From contig LGFL01000007.1 in NCBI GenBank assembly GCA_001508855.1, forward strand, positions 1-42,084: DNA of 42,084 nt, read 5' to 3'. Shown here piece after piece: positions 33,020 to 41,736 of the stretch; the first letter of the stretch is position 1, and each line of letters starts with the position of its first letter. This DNA is from Thermoanaerobacterales bacterium 50_218. GTDB taxonomy: Bacteria; Bacillota; DSM-12270; Thermacetogeniales; Thermacetogeniaceae. Made by a program: the position numbers and the translations under genes. Under the pieces are notes generated by a model that made no database searches, was not told the origin of the DNA, and saw only the letters and a program-made list of their open reading frames with translations.

Positions 33020-33446
33020 CAAAAAAAGTGCATGTCTTTCGCTGGATCGCCTTCTGCGTCCGCCCTTCCTCTAAAGATCTTCAGCTATCTTCCGTCAATG
33101 GCAGAAAAAGCTTCTGCTCAGCAAGGGCGTGTTTTTAAGGAAGCCAAGTAACACCTGGGTTTCCTGAGGAAAGTAGGAAGGAAGGAAACACAGCAGACAC
33201 GCAAGCAGAATCGTGTAGTGACTTCACCTTGGATTCAAGTAGTTCGCTACGCAAAAAATTCCCTATGGGACTCAGAGCAATCCGCCGTGTCCGCTCTTGA
33301 ACTGCATCAGGAGCCAATTGGCAGCCTTTGTAGATCTGAAGGTAAGCAAGGCGACCCCATAAAATCAGAAAACCACAGAAAAAACAGCAAAAAAGGAAAG
33401 AAAGCCGCCGCTTCTGTAAGCGATTCAAAAAGAAACCCCCCATCAA
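33020..33446 (-). pseudogene. Remnant of a class B penicillin-binding protein (SpoVD/PbpB-like N-terminus)
   Basis: A 103-residue frame (33135-33446) has an N-terminal anchor of a class B PBP (KRRLSFLFCCFFCGFL), then RLAYLQIYKGCQLAPDA and QERTRRIALSPIGNFLRS, where the family has a RGxIxDRxG segment. That segment is missing its Arg and Asp. After a stop at 33135, similarity appears to continue in pieces (ALAEQKLFLPLTEDS, stop, RSLEEGRTQKAI) down to about 33020. No transpeptidase domain follows. It lies between mltG and sigK. Because the match is by eye, the extent is approximate and the family (SpoVD or FtsI) is not certain. Confidence 0.6.
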
Positions 33447-33497
33447 CAGCAGGTCTTCAGCACATAGCCTGCCACGAGGGGAGGGAAAATATTCCCT

Positions 33498-34619
33498 CTA
33501 TTTAAGGTAGATTTTAGCAGCGGTCTCGTGTTCCTCAAGCGTGTGACTGAAGTAGTGAGACCCGTCACCACGGGAGACAAAATAGAGATAATCAACATCG
33601 GCAGGGTAGAGAACCGCTTTAATTGAAGCAAGACCAGGATTGGCGATCGGTCCAGGTGGGAGACCATCGTGGAGATAAGTATTGTAGGGAGAATCTACCT
33701 GAAGGTCTTTATAACTCAATCTCTCCTTTTGCTCACCAAGAGCATAGAGAACTGTAGCACAGGACTCCAGGCGCATACCTCGGTGCAACCTATTCAAGAA
33801 TACCGCGGCGATCAGTGGTCTTTCCTCATCCAGCTTCGCTTCCCTCTCTACCAGGGAGGCAAGAGTGACCACTTCCCTAACAGTAAAACCCAGCTCCTGG
33901 GCACGTTTTTCCAATTCCGGGGTAAAGGCCTCAGCAAAACGCTTCAACATCATGTCGACAATTTCCTCTTCTGAAGACCCGGCACGAAACCTATAGGTGG
34001 CAGGAAAAAGGAAACCCTCCAGTCTCTTAGGACCAGCAGGAACACCCTCGAGGAAAGGGTAAGAAAAATCCCCAGAAGCGACCACTTCCTGGAAGCGCTT
34101 CTTATCAACGATCCCCTTCCTTGCAAGGAGTTCGCAGATCTGGGCAACAGTGTATCCTTCTGGGATTGTCACCCGGTGATAAACCACCTTACCGGAAGCG
34201 ATCACCTTGATGATTTCAGGGAGGCTCATCTTATTGCTCAGTTGATATTCCCCGGCCTGAAGCTCCTTTTCTGTTCCTGTAAAACGGGTGTAAAAAACGA
34301 AAAAATCACTATTTTTAATAAGTCCCGACCTTTGAAGGATCTCACCTATTTGCCTGGTTGAAGCACCTTCGGGGATCTTGACCAAAACCACTCTTTCAGC
34401 TCCAGAATTACCTGCCGCTGGAGCAAGCTGCACCCCGAGGTAATACTTCGCCCCCAGAACTAAACCTCCCACAAGGAAGATGATCACCAAAATCCCCAGT
34501 AAGCGGTAATTGTGAAAGGGTCTCAGGCTCTTCCCCGGGAATAACATCATTACTAATCCAGCGTCCTTCCTCAATAGCAGATAAACTAAGGAATATCCAG
34601 CAGATCTGCTCATAGTCAT
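33498..34619 (-). CDS. mltG: Endolytic murein transglycosylase MltG (YceG-like)
   Basis: This 373-residue protein has one N-terminal membrane helix (about residues 40-60), a LysM-like domain with VLVKIPEGASTRQIGEILQ, and the catalytic YceG domain. The catalytic Glu is in LASLVEREA, and YNTYLHDGLPPGPIANPGLASIKAVLYPAD is characteristic. MltG cuts nascent glycan strands at the outer face of the membrane. The frame begins at ATG 34619 with GGTGA upstream; an internal ATG at 34550 or 34547 (MMLFPGK) is an alternative. Confidence 0.93.
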   Translation of the reverse strand: MTMSRSAGYSLVYLLLRKDAGLVMMLFPGKSLRPFHNYRLLGILVIIFLVGGLVLGAKYYLGVQLAPAAGNSGAERVVLVKIPEGASTRQIGEILQRSGLIKNSDFFVFYTRFTGTEKELQAGEYQLSNKMSLPEIIKVIASGKVVYHRVTIPEGYTVAQICELLARKGIVDKKRFQEVVASGDFSYPFLEGVPAGPKRLEGFLFPATYRFRAGSSEEEIVDMMLKRFAEAFTPELEKRAQELGFTVREVVTLASLVEREAKLDEERPLIAAVFLNRLHRGMRLESCATVLYALGEQKERLSYKDLQVDSPYNTYLHDGLPPGPIANPGLASIKAVLYPADVDYLYFVSRGDGSHYFSHTLEEHETAAKIYLK

Positions 34620-34676
34620 TAAAAATGCTTCACCGCGGCACGGCTGACATGGAAAATGTTGCCGATCCTGTGTTAT

Positions 34677-35441
34677 TTACTTTTCAAGAGACATCCTGAT
34701 CAGGTCACCTGTCTGAACTCCTAGATTTGCGGCTGCCGAACCGTTCTTTAGAGAAATCTCCAGTGTTCCTGCTGAGCCAGTGATCGCAAAGAGCATCCCT
34801 TCAGGAGCTTCCGCATAAGTCCGGAAACAAGGTAAAACCTCCTTGATGACCGTTGTCCCGGAGCGGGTGACTTCGACTTCGTAACAGGAAGCTTCTGGCA
34901 AAGGTGGAAGGTTGGTAATGATATTCCCAAACCTGTCGATGGTCACGATCTCTCCCCACCTGCCCTGGCGATAAAAAACGAGAGGTACCCTCATAGCAGC
35001 AGGGGTGCCAAGTTCCTCTAGAGACGCTCCCTGTGCCAGCCTGGCAGCCGCAGGAGCAAAAACATCTCTACCGTGGAAGGTAGGGCTTGCTTCCGGAGCG
35101 ACCGGTAGGGCAACAGATTTAAGGCACTTATCATCCGCTACCGCAGGGTAGAGGAGACCATTGTCCGGTCCCACGAAAAAGTAGTGAGAGGTCCGCACTG
35201 CCAGACAGGCGCGCTCACTTCCTACACCTGGATCGACAACAGAAAGGAAAATGGACTCTGGGGGAAAGTAGCGGTAAGACTGGAGAAGCAACCACGCGCC
35301 CTCTCTGATGTTCTGAGGAGCCACTTCATGAGTCAGGTCGACAATCCTTGCCCGGGGATGGATCCGGTAAATAACACCTTTCATAACCCCTGCATAGATT
35401 CCACTTCCGAAGTCGGTCAAGAGAACGATCAACCGGTTCAT
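34677..35441 (-). CDS. SAM hydrolase / SAM hydroxide adenosyltransferase family (DUF62)
   Basis: This 254-residue protein begins with LIVLLTDFGSGIYAGVMKGVIYRIHPRARIVDLTHEVAP, the N-terminal signature of the fluorinase-like SAM hydrolase family. VVDPGVGSERACLAV and FVGPDNGLLYP follow. Family members hydrolyse S-adenosylmethionine to adenosine and methionine. It starts within a 4-bp overlap with the vanW stop. It is preceded by vanW and followed by mltG. Confidence 0.9.
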   Translation of the reverse strand: MNRLIVLLTDFGSGIYAGVMKGVIYRIHPRARIVDLTHEVAPQNIREGAWLLLQSYRYFPPESIFLSVVDPGVGSERACLAVRTSHYFFVGPDNGLLYPAVADDKCLKSVALPVAPEASPTFHGRDVFAPAAARLAQGASLEELGTPAAMRVPLVFYRQGRWGEIVTIDRFGNIITNLPPLPEASCYEVEVTRSGTTVIKEVLPCFRTYAEAPEGMLFAITGSAGTLEISLKNGSAAANLGVQTGDLIRMSLEK

Positions 35442-36928
35442 TGATTCACCCCGACCTGATCTTGAAGCTCTCCTTCCTGCTGCTCAGAAATCTCAGACCC
35501 CTCTTCTTCCCCCTCGTTTTCAGGTGGCAGAAGGGGTGAAAGAGGCTTCTCCTCAGGCAAAGGAGGAACGGGCGTTTCTGGAACAGGCATTGTCCCGACG
35601 CGCACAATTTTGTCGAGAGGGTGGTAGAAATCACTGGAAACCAGTTGCTTTTCTAGCCTACCACTTTTTTTCAGGTAGCGGTAAACCCGAACCTTGTAAC
35701 CCTTACAACCCTCCTGCTCAACCACCGTTTTCCCCTGATAGAGGTTGGGATCCTCTTTGGTGACTGTTTTCGGTTCTAGAATTTGGTCGACGACAACCTT
35801 CAACTGGACATCTTTCTTTTCTTCTGTGTTCCCAAAAATCTTTACTGTCAGTGCCCCTCCCCGAACCCTGGTCCGGATCAGCAGGTAACCACTTGTGTTG
35901 TTCCTGAACTTCAGGTCCTTCCAACCGTAGGCAACAGTGGCATCTCTTCCTAGAGGAACATACCACACAGGCAAGGAATGGTTGCTTCTCTCCACAATCT
36001 CCAGACCTGCAAGCAAAGCAGCGTTGTAAAGTGTTGAAGAAACTTGACAGACCCCACCACCAACTCCAGGAACGAATTCGTCACGGAAAACGATCAGGGC
36101 TTCTTTGTAACCTGCCTCCTTGCTCCTGGGACCAACGACATGGTTAAAGGAAAAAACTTCACCTGGTTTGACAAACTGGTTGTCAAGGGCATCAGCAGCC
36201 ACGTGGATGTTGTAGGTTCTGTTGACATTGTTGACATCAAAGTAGGTAGTGTAAGATGAGAGCAATCCCCGGATCTTCATTCCTTCGATGTAGTCAGTGG
36301 TTATGTGTGGCTGCTGTTCTCTCAGTTGCAGGACTACTCTGGAAACAGAGGAACTCCGGAGACCTTCTAGTAATCTCAATGATGCTTCGAGATCGAGCAC
36401 CTTTCCGGGTTTCCCCGGAATCACGACAACCTCGTCCTTCTCAGTGATCCGGAGACAGGCATCTTCAGGCGGAACGATGAAATTTTGAGCGAGTTTCTCG
36501 AGCACAGAACTTGCTTTTCCCCTGTCCAGAGAAGAAGCGAGGGGTAAACTCACTCCCCCACGAAGAATCTTCCCCAGTTCCCAAAGGCGCTTCCAAAAAG
36601 GCCCTCTTCGACCCATTTGATACGCCTGCTCAACTATTTCCTCAATCCGAAGTTGATAGCCTAGATCCTTCCGCTTTATTTTCCACACCTGTTCCCCCAG
36701 AACAACGGTCACGGAAGAAGACAAAAACTCCTCTTGTAATGGCAATAAATGCTCAATTGCCTGTTCCCTGGTAAAGCCTCCAACGCTGATGTTTCCGACC
36801 TTGACCCCTGGGAAAATTTTGTCCTGCCAAGAGCAAACCCAGGCACTGACCCCGATACCAAGGCTCAACAACAAGGAAACCAGGAAGATTAATTTGTGGG
36901 AAGTCCCGAAAGACTCCTCACACCTCAT
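35438..36928 (-). CDS. VanW family protein with G5 domain
   Basis: This 496-residue protein has an N-terminal signal anchor (about residues 12-35), a YoaR-like repeat region (about 45-220), a VanW domain (about 225-360) with FSFNHVVGPRSKEAGYKEALI and GVGGGVCQVSSTLYNAAL, and a G5 domain (about 370-445). A Pro/Glu-rich tail ends the protein. It is presumably extracytoplasmic and cell-wall associated. VanW is linked to vancomycin-resistance clusters, but most homologues, like this one, are housekeeping proteins of unknown role. The start overlaps the DUF1292 gene by 11 bp. Confidence 0.88.
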   Translation of the reverse strand: MRCEESFGTSHKLIFLVSLLLSLGIGVSAWVCSWQDKIFPGVKVGNISVGGFTREQAIEHLLPLQEEFLSSSVTVVLGEQVWKIKRKDLGYQLRIEEIVEQAYQMGRRGPFWKRLWELGKILRGGVSLPLASSLDRGKASSVLEKLAQNFIVPPEDACLRITEKDEVVVIPGKPGKVLDLEASLRLLEGLRSSSVSRVVLQLREQQPHITTDYIEGMKIRGLLSSYTTYFDVNNVNRTYNIHVAADALDNQFVKPGEVFSFNHVVGPRSKEAGYKEALIVFRDEFVPGVGGGVCQVSSTLYNAALLAGLEIVERSNHSLPVWYVPLGRDATVAYGWKDLKFRNNTSGYLLIRTRVRGGALTVKIFGNTEEKKDVQLKVVVDQILEPKTVTKEDPNLYQGKTVVEQEGCKGYKVRVYRYLKKSGRLEKQLVSSDFYHPLDKIVRVGTMPVPETPVPPLPEEKPLSPLLPPENEGEEEGSEISEQQEGELQDQVGVNQ

Positions 36929-37184
36929 CCTCGTCCTCTAGCATCTCCTGCCAAGTGTCAGCCACCTGTTCCCACTCTTCGTCATCTTCAATTTCGCAGA
37001 GGATTTCATTGCCACTTTCGTCTACATCAAATCTTAAAATAATTGCCTCCTCCTCATCAACAGGCTGGAGAATGGCGTACTCCTTCCCTGCCACTTTAAC
37101 GACATCGATGAGATTGAATTCATGCTCCTGACCTTCTTCATCTGTCAGGATCACAGTAGATTCACCATTGTTGTTAAGATTCAC
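36918..37184 (-). CDS. yrzB: DUF1292 domain protein (YrzB-like)
   Basis: This small acidic protein of about 88 residues has the conserved DUF1292 pattern: ILTDEEGQEHEFNLID, VAGKEYAILQP and EEAIILRFD. It is usually found between ruvX and other genes of the alaS cluster in Gram-positive bacteria; its function is unknown. The frame is open to GTG 37193, but GGAGGTG overlaps that codon and is spaced correctly for the GTG at 37184. The acidic C-terminus overlaps the vanW start. Confidence 0.85.
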   Translation of the reverse strand: MNLNNNGESTVILTDEEGQEHEFNLIDVVKVAGKEYAILQPVDEEEAIILRFDVDESGNEILCEIEDDEEWEQVADTWQEMLEDEDEV

Positions 37185-37248
37185 TACATCCACCTCCGAA
37201 TTTTATTTTTCAACTAAAAATCATTATTTCCCAATACTGCCATCTTAT

Positions 37249-37689
37249 TCATGAGCTTCTTCCTCCTTCACTGCTCTTCTCCCTGCGAAGGTAGCCTTCC
37301 AAAATCAAGCAGGCGGCTACTTTATCGATAACCTTTTTTCTCTTGCTTCTGCTGAGGTCACCTTCGAGGAGGATCCTCTCGGCAGCAACAGTAGAAAGGC
37401 GTTCATCCCAAAAGGAAACAGGAACCCCTAGATACTCCTCAATTTTTTTTCCAAAGGAGACGACTTCTTTACCTTGCTCACCAAGCTTCCCATCCATGTG
37501 CAGGGGAAGGCCAACAACGATCCTTTGCACCCGGTACTTTTTCACGAGGCCGCTAATTGCCTTCAGGTCCTCATGTAAGCCCCGGCGTCGGATCGTTCCC
37601 ACGCTTTGGGCCGTCATGCCAAGAGGGTCACTTATAGCGACACCTATCGTTTTTGTTCCCACATCGAGTCCCAACACACGCTTCTCCAT
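37249..37689 (-). CDS. ruvX: Holliday junction resolvase RuvX (YqgF family)
   Basis: This 146-residue RNase H-fold protein has GLDVGTKTIGVAISDPLGMTAQ with the catalytic Asp at about residue 8, IVVGLPLHMDGKLGEQG, FWDERLSTVAAERIL (catalytic Glu/Asp) and KVIDKVAACLILEGYL. In other bacteria it is linked to Holliday junction resolution and 16S rRNA maturation. ATG start, just downstream of the aldo/keto reductase gene. Confidence 0.94.
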   Translation of the reverse strand: MEKRVLGLDVGTKTIGVAISDPLGMTAQSVGTIRRRGLHEDLKAISGLVKKYRVQRIVVGLPLHMDGKLGEQGKEVVSFGKKIEEYLGVPVSFWDERLSTVAAERILLEGDLSRSKRKKVIDKVAACLILEGYLRREKSSEGGRSS

Positions 37690-37694
37690 AGGAA

Positions 37695-38648
37695 TCAGAA
37701 CACCCTAATGTAAAAGTGGGGACAGGCCGCGGCGCAGTAGCCGCACAAAACACAGAGTTCTTCCCTGACCTGGACCTTCCCCTGAGGACCTACAAAAAGC
37801 GCCTCTTGGGGACAGGCCTGAACACATTCCCCACAACCCTCACACCAGTCCTCAATGTGAAGCCTGCGCCTTTTCCTGGAAACGAGCCTTCTTATCTTCT
37901 CAGGAACCGGCAAACCAGAGGCCACCAGAACGTTATATTCAACTTCTTCACGGGATTTCATTCCCACGGCGACAGCAGCAGCCGCCTGCTGGCTGAAGGC
38001 AAACTTCAGCGCAGTGTCCGCCTTACTGATCAGGTTCCCTCCGCCCAGCGGTTTCATCAAGTAAACCCCCTTTCCGGCAGCACTTGCCCTCACAATTGCC
38101 GCAACCATATCTTCGACACTCCCGTCCCTGATCCCCAACCCTGTGTAATTCAGCAGAGGGTGAATCACCTCGATTTCCGGGACAGCAGTCGCTGCTTTGA
38201 CACCAGCCACATGATGGGTAGAAATGCCTACAGCCTTGATGATGCCTTTTGACTTCGCCTCAATGAGGTATTCCAGTGCTCCCCGGTGGCCTTTCAAGGT
38301 CAACTCTGATTCCTGCTCATGGAGGAGAAAAATGTCGATGACGTCTCTATCGAGTTCTCGACGTGCTTTTTCCACACTCCGCTTCATTTCTTCGAAAGAC
38401 ACAGCATAAGACTTTGAAGCGATCACCAGATCTTTCCCCTTAACCTGGTGGAGAAGTTCTCGCAAATAAGGATAGGTACCGTAGAGTTCGGCAGTGTCAA
38501 AAAAATTAACCCCCCTCTCGACAGCGTATCTCATGATCGAAACACCCTCAGGAAGGGGCAGGTGTGCCTGAAGGGGGCCAATCGTCAAAACACCAAAGCA
38601 CAGCCTGGAAACCCTGATTCCTGTTTTGCCGAGCAAACGGTATTCCAC
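37695..38648 (-). CDS. Aldo/keto reductase with C-terminal 4Fe-4S ferredoxin domain
   Basis: This 317-residue protein has an AKR barrel, with NFFDTAELYGTYPYL (Asp/Tyr), VIASKS (Lys) and IFLLHE (His) forming the usual catalytic tetrad. The C-terminus (about 265-315) holds two 4Fe-4S motifs, CEGCGECVQACP and CVLCGYCAAACP. This fusion is common in anaerobes. The substrate is unknown. GTG start with GAGGAG upstream. It lies between ireB and ruvX, likely in one operon. Confidence 0.9.
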   Translation of the reverse strand: MEYRLLGKTGIRVSRLCFGVLTIGPLQAHLPLPEGVSIMRYAVERGVNFFDTAELYGTYPYLRELLHQVKGKDLVIASKSYAVSFEEMKRSVEKARRELDRDVIDIFLLHEQESELTLKGHRGALEYLIEAKSKGIIKAVGISTHHVAGVKAATAVPEIEVIHPLLNYTGLGIRDGSVEDMVAAIVRASAAGKGVYLMKPLGGGNLISKADTALKFAFSQQAAAAVAVGMKSREEVEYNVLVASGLPVPEKIRRLVSRKRRRLHIEDWCEGCGECVQACPQEALFVGPQGKVQVREELCVLCGYCAAACPHFYIRVF

Positions 38649-38663
38649 TGGAAATCTCCTCTT

Positions 38664-38924
38664 TTACTCTTCACCAAGGTAACTTTTGATCAGTTCTTCC
38701 AGGATTTCGTCTCGTTCCAGTTTCCTGATCAAGTTGCGGGCATTTTTGTAACTGGTAATGTATGCTGGGTCACCTGCAAGCAAATACCCAACCAGCTGGC
38801 TGACAGGATTGTATCCCTTTTCCTTCAAAGCTTGATACACTGACTCCAAAATTTCCCTCGTGAGAGACTTCTTCTCACCCTTCAAACGGAAGGTCATTGT
38901 TTTGTCCAAATCATTGCCGGGCAT
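38664..38924 (-). CDS. ireB: IreB family regulatory protein (YrzL/UPF0297)
   Basis: This 86-residue protein has [68 protein letters not shown], the family signature. It is named for a substrate of the IreK kinase in Enterococcus. The frame runs to 38957, but the ATG at 38924, after GGGGGTGG, gives the family's usual length and the typical D-K-T-M start. It is directly downstream of alaS. Confidence 0.92.
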   Translation of the reverse strand: MPGNDLDKTMTFRLKGEKKSLTREILESVYQALKEKGYNPVSQLVGYLLAGDPAYITSYKNARNLIRKLERDEILEELIKSYLGEE

Positions 38925-39007
38925 CGGAGCCACCCCCGCCTCTTTCGCTTTTCTCAACTATTGATTCTGCAAAAAGGCAAACATTCCCTCCCAAGACGCA
39001 GAAAGAT

Positions 39008-41644
39008 CTACCTCTTTTCGAGATGGTGGCGGACGATCTCCCGGCCCTTTCGCAAAGCCTCCTCAAGAAGTGAGGGGTTTTTTCCCCCCGCCTGGGCCAT
39101 CTCTGGCCTTCCACCTCCGCCACCTCCGGCTACTTTGGCCACCTCACTGATAATCTTACCCGCGTGGAGGCCCGCAGCAACCAGATCTCTAGTGACAAAA
39201 CTGACAAAACCCACCTTTCCGTTGAAGGGACTCCCCAGGATAATCACCCCTGAGCCCAACTTCTCTTTCAACAAATCCCCAAGAGAGCGAAGGCTCTCCA
39301 TATCAGGAACCTCGACCCTTGCCACCAGAAGCTTGATCCCCCCGACCTCCACCACCTTCGCCAGAAGAGAACCCACCTCAGTGCGGAGAAGCTTGCCGCG
39401 CAGCTCAGCAATCTCTTTCTCCTGCTTCTGCAACTGCTTCTGCAACTGCAGCACCCTGTCCAGCAAACGGTCGGGAGTAGTTTTCAAAACATCGGAAATC
39501 TTGTTGAGCAACTCACTTTGCTGGTTCCAGTAACCAAGCAGGGCTTCACCTGTTACTGCTTCGATCCTGCGGACTCCCGTCCCGATCCCGGTTTCTGTGA
39601 GGATTTTCAAAAAGCCGATTTCGCTCGTGTGCTGCACATGGGTGCCCCCGCAAAGCTCTTTACTAAAGTCTCCGATCTCGACGACCCGCACCTGGTCGCC
39701 GTACTTTTCTCCGAAAAGGGCGAGAGCACCACCAGCGATCGCCTTTTCGCGCTCGAGGACATAAGTCCTAACCACAAGGTTTTCTAAAATCTTTTGGTTG
39801 ACGAGGTCTTCGACCTGCTGCAATTCTTCCCTGGTAAGAGGGGCAAAATGGGAAAAATCGAAGCGGAGACGGTCTGGAGCCACAAGTGAGCCCATTTGCT
39901 GCACATGTTCTCCTAAAACAGTGCGCAGGGCTTGGTGCAGGAGGTGAGTAGCAGTATGGCTGCGTGCCGTCGCCAGGCGGAGCCTTTCATTGACCTGGGC
40001 GAGAACAAGGTCACCTTTACGGATGATTCCCCGGTTCACCCGTCCCTGGTGGATGATCAGCCCCTCCTCTATCTGTTGGGTATCTTCGACAAGAACTTCT
40101 CCTTCAGGACCGCTTATGGTACCCTTATCACCAACTTGTCCTCCTCCCTCGGGATAGAAGGGAGTGACATCAAGCAAAATCTGCACAACTTCACCCTCGG
40201 TGACTTCTTCCACTTCTCTTTCACCCTTAACGAGAGCGCGCACCTCTGACCTCGTGGCAAGGCATGAATATCCTTGAAAATCGGTAACCTCTTCCCTGAA
40301 CGACGACCACACAGGAGAAAGGGTAAAAGCGTTCACCTCCAGCCTGGCGGCACGAGCCCGCTCCCGCTGCTTTTCCATTTCTTCGTTAAAACCTGCCAAA
40401 TCGACTTCCAGACCATGTTCTGCCAGAATCTCATTCGTTAGCTCCAGCGGGAAACCAAAAGTATCGTAGAGACGAAAAGCCACTTCGCCAGGCAACACCC
40501 TCTCCTTTTTTTCTTTCAGTTGTTCCAGATGCTCCTGGAGGATCTGCAACCCCTGTTCCAGAGTTTCACTGAAGCGCGATTCTTCCAAAGAAACGATCTT
40601 CTGAATGTATTCCTCTCTTTCCTTTAACTCCTTGTAGGGGTCCTGGTAGAGCTCGATCACCTTCCTGGTGACCCTGTTCAAAAATTGCCCTTCGATGCCC
40701 AAGAGCCTGCCGTAGCGAACCGCCCTCCGCAGGATCCTGCGCAAGACATAGCCTCTTCCTTCATTTGCAGGAAGGACACCGTCAGCAATCAGAAAAGTGA
40801 CCGCACGGCTGTGGTCAGCAATGACCTTCAAGGCCACATCACTGTCTTGGTCATCTCCGTAACCGACACCAGCAAACGAAGAAACCTCTTTGATTAACGG
40901 AAACAGGAGGTCGGTCTCGAAGTTGGACTCAACTCCTTGTACCACTGAAGCTATCCTCTCCAGCCCCATACCGGTATCAATGTTCTTTTGAGGCAATGGT
41001 GACAAGTTCCCGCTTTCATCTCTGTTGAATTCCATGAACACCAGGTTCCAAATTTCAAGGAACCTGTCACAATCACAGGCAACCCCACAATTTGGCGAAC
41101 CACAGCCTCGTTCTGGCCCAAGATCGATGTGAATTTCCGAACAGGGACCACACGGACCTACAGGACCAGCAGCCCAAAAATTCGTTTCCTCATCAAGAGG
41201 AACCACCCGTTCCTGGGGCACTCCGATTTCCTTCGTCCAAATTTCTTTCGCCTCGCGGTCATCCTTGTAAACGGTGATCCACAAATCTCTTGGAGATAAT
41301 CCCAGTTCCTTCGTCAGGTACTCCCAGGCCCAGGCGATGGCCTCCCTTTTGAAGTAGTCACCAAAAGAAAAATTTCCTAGCATCTCGAAAAAGGTATGAT
41401 GGCGAGCTGTTTTTCCCACAGACTCGAGGTCCGGTGTTCGTAGACACTTCTGAGCTGTAGTAATCCGCGTCTTCGGTGGTTTGGCTTTACCGAGAAAAAA
41501 GGGTTTAAAGGGAACCATTCCAGCCACGGTCAACAAGAGAGTGGGATCGTCCTTAGGAATGAGAGAGGCGCTTGGAAGAATCAAATGGTCACGCTGGGCA
41601 AAAAAATCGAGAAATTTCTTGCGTAGTTCGGCACCACTTAGCAA
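39008..41644 (-). CDS. alaS: Alanyl-tRNA synthetase
   Basis: This 878-residue enzyme charges tRNA-Ala. It has the class II core at the N-terminus (LTVAGMVPFKPFFLG, and ARHHTFFEMLGNFSFGDYFKREAI), the editing domain motif HTATHLLHQALRTVLGEHVQQ, the CGGTHV zinc motif and a C-terminal DHHA1 domain ending AGGGGGGRPEMAQAGG. The TTG at 41644 is chosen, not the in-frame ATG at 41686, because the promoter -10 at 41689-41694 puts transcription start near 41682, and GGGGAGTG precedes the TTG. The length then equals that of Bacillus subtilis AlaS. ireB follows 83 bp downstream. Confidence 0.96.
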   Translation of the reverse strand: MLSGAELRKKFLDFFAQRDHLILPSASLIPKDDPTLLLTVAGMVPFKPFFLGKAKPPKTRITTAQKCLRTPDLESVGKTARHHTFFEMLGNFSFGDYFKREAIAWAWEYLTKELGLSPRDLWITVYKDDREAKEIWTKEIGVPQERVVPLDEETNFWAAGPVGPCGPCSEIHIDLGPERGCGSPNCGVACDCDRFLEIWNLVFMEFNRDESGNLSPLPQKNIDTGMGLERIASVVQGVESNFETDLLFPLIKEVSSFAGVGYGDDQDSDVALKVIADHSRAVTFLIADGVLPANEGRGYVLRRILRRAVRYGRLLGIEGQFLNRVTRKVIELYQDPYKELKEREEYIQKIVSLEESRFSETLEQGLQILQEHLEQLKEKKERVLPGEVAFRLYDTFGFPLELTNEILAEHGLEVDLAGFNEEMEKQRERARAARLEVNAFTLSPVWSSFREEVTDFQGYSCLATRSEVRALVKGEREVEEVTEGEVVQILLDVTPFYPEGGGQVGDKGTISGPEGEVLVEDTQQIEEGLIIHQGRVNRGIIRKGDLVLAQVNERLRLATARSHTATHLLHQALRTVLGEHVQQMGSLVAPDRLRFDFSHFAPLTREELQQVEDLVNQKILENLVVRTYVLEREKAIAGGALALFGEKYGDQVRVVEIGDFSKELCGGTHVQHTSEIGFLKILTETGIGTGVRRIEAVTGEALLGYWNQQSELLNKISDVLKTTPDRLLDRVLQLQKQLQKQEKEIAELRGKLLRTEVGSLLAKVVEVGGIKLLVARVEVPDMESLRSLGDLLKEKLGSGVIILGSPFNGKVGFVSFVTRDLVAAGLHAGKIISEVAKVAGGGGGGRPEMAQAGGKNPSLLEEALRKGREIVRHHLEKR

Positions 41645-41688
41645 GATTTTACACTCCCCGGCTCGAACCAGCGATTTTTTGCCCATTC

Positions 41689-41717
41689 ATTATACTGAAG
41701 ATTTCAAAACTTGTCAA
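41689..41717 (-). promoter_or_regulatory. Sigma-A promoter of alaS
   Basis: On the minus strand TTGACA (41712-41717) and TATAAT (41689-41694) are both exact consensus, with 17 bp between. Expected transcription start is near 41682. No T-box leader fits, since only about 40 bases separate this point from the TTG start. Confidence 0.88.
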
Positions 41718-41736
41718 TCAAGCCGAACAATGGAGA

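Noticed and set aside
33135-33446. A complete small membrane protein of 103 residues.
   Set aside because: The sequence has the PBP anchor but the following conserved motif is corrupted, and similarity seems to continue past stop codons. A pseudogene is more likely.
41645-41686. The in-frame ATG at 41686 as the alaS start.
   Set aside because: It lies upstream of the expected transcription start of a consensus promoter and lacks a ribosome-binding site.
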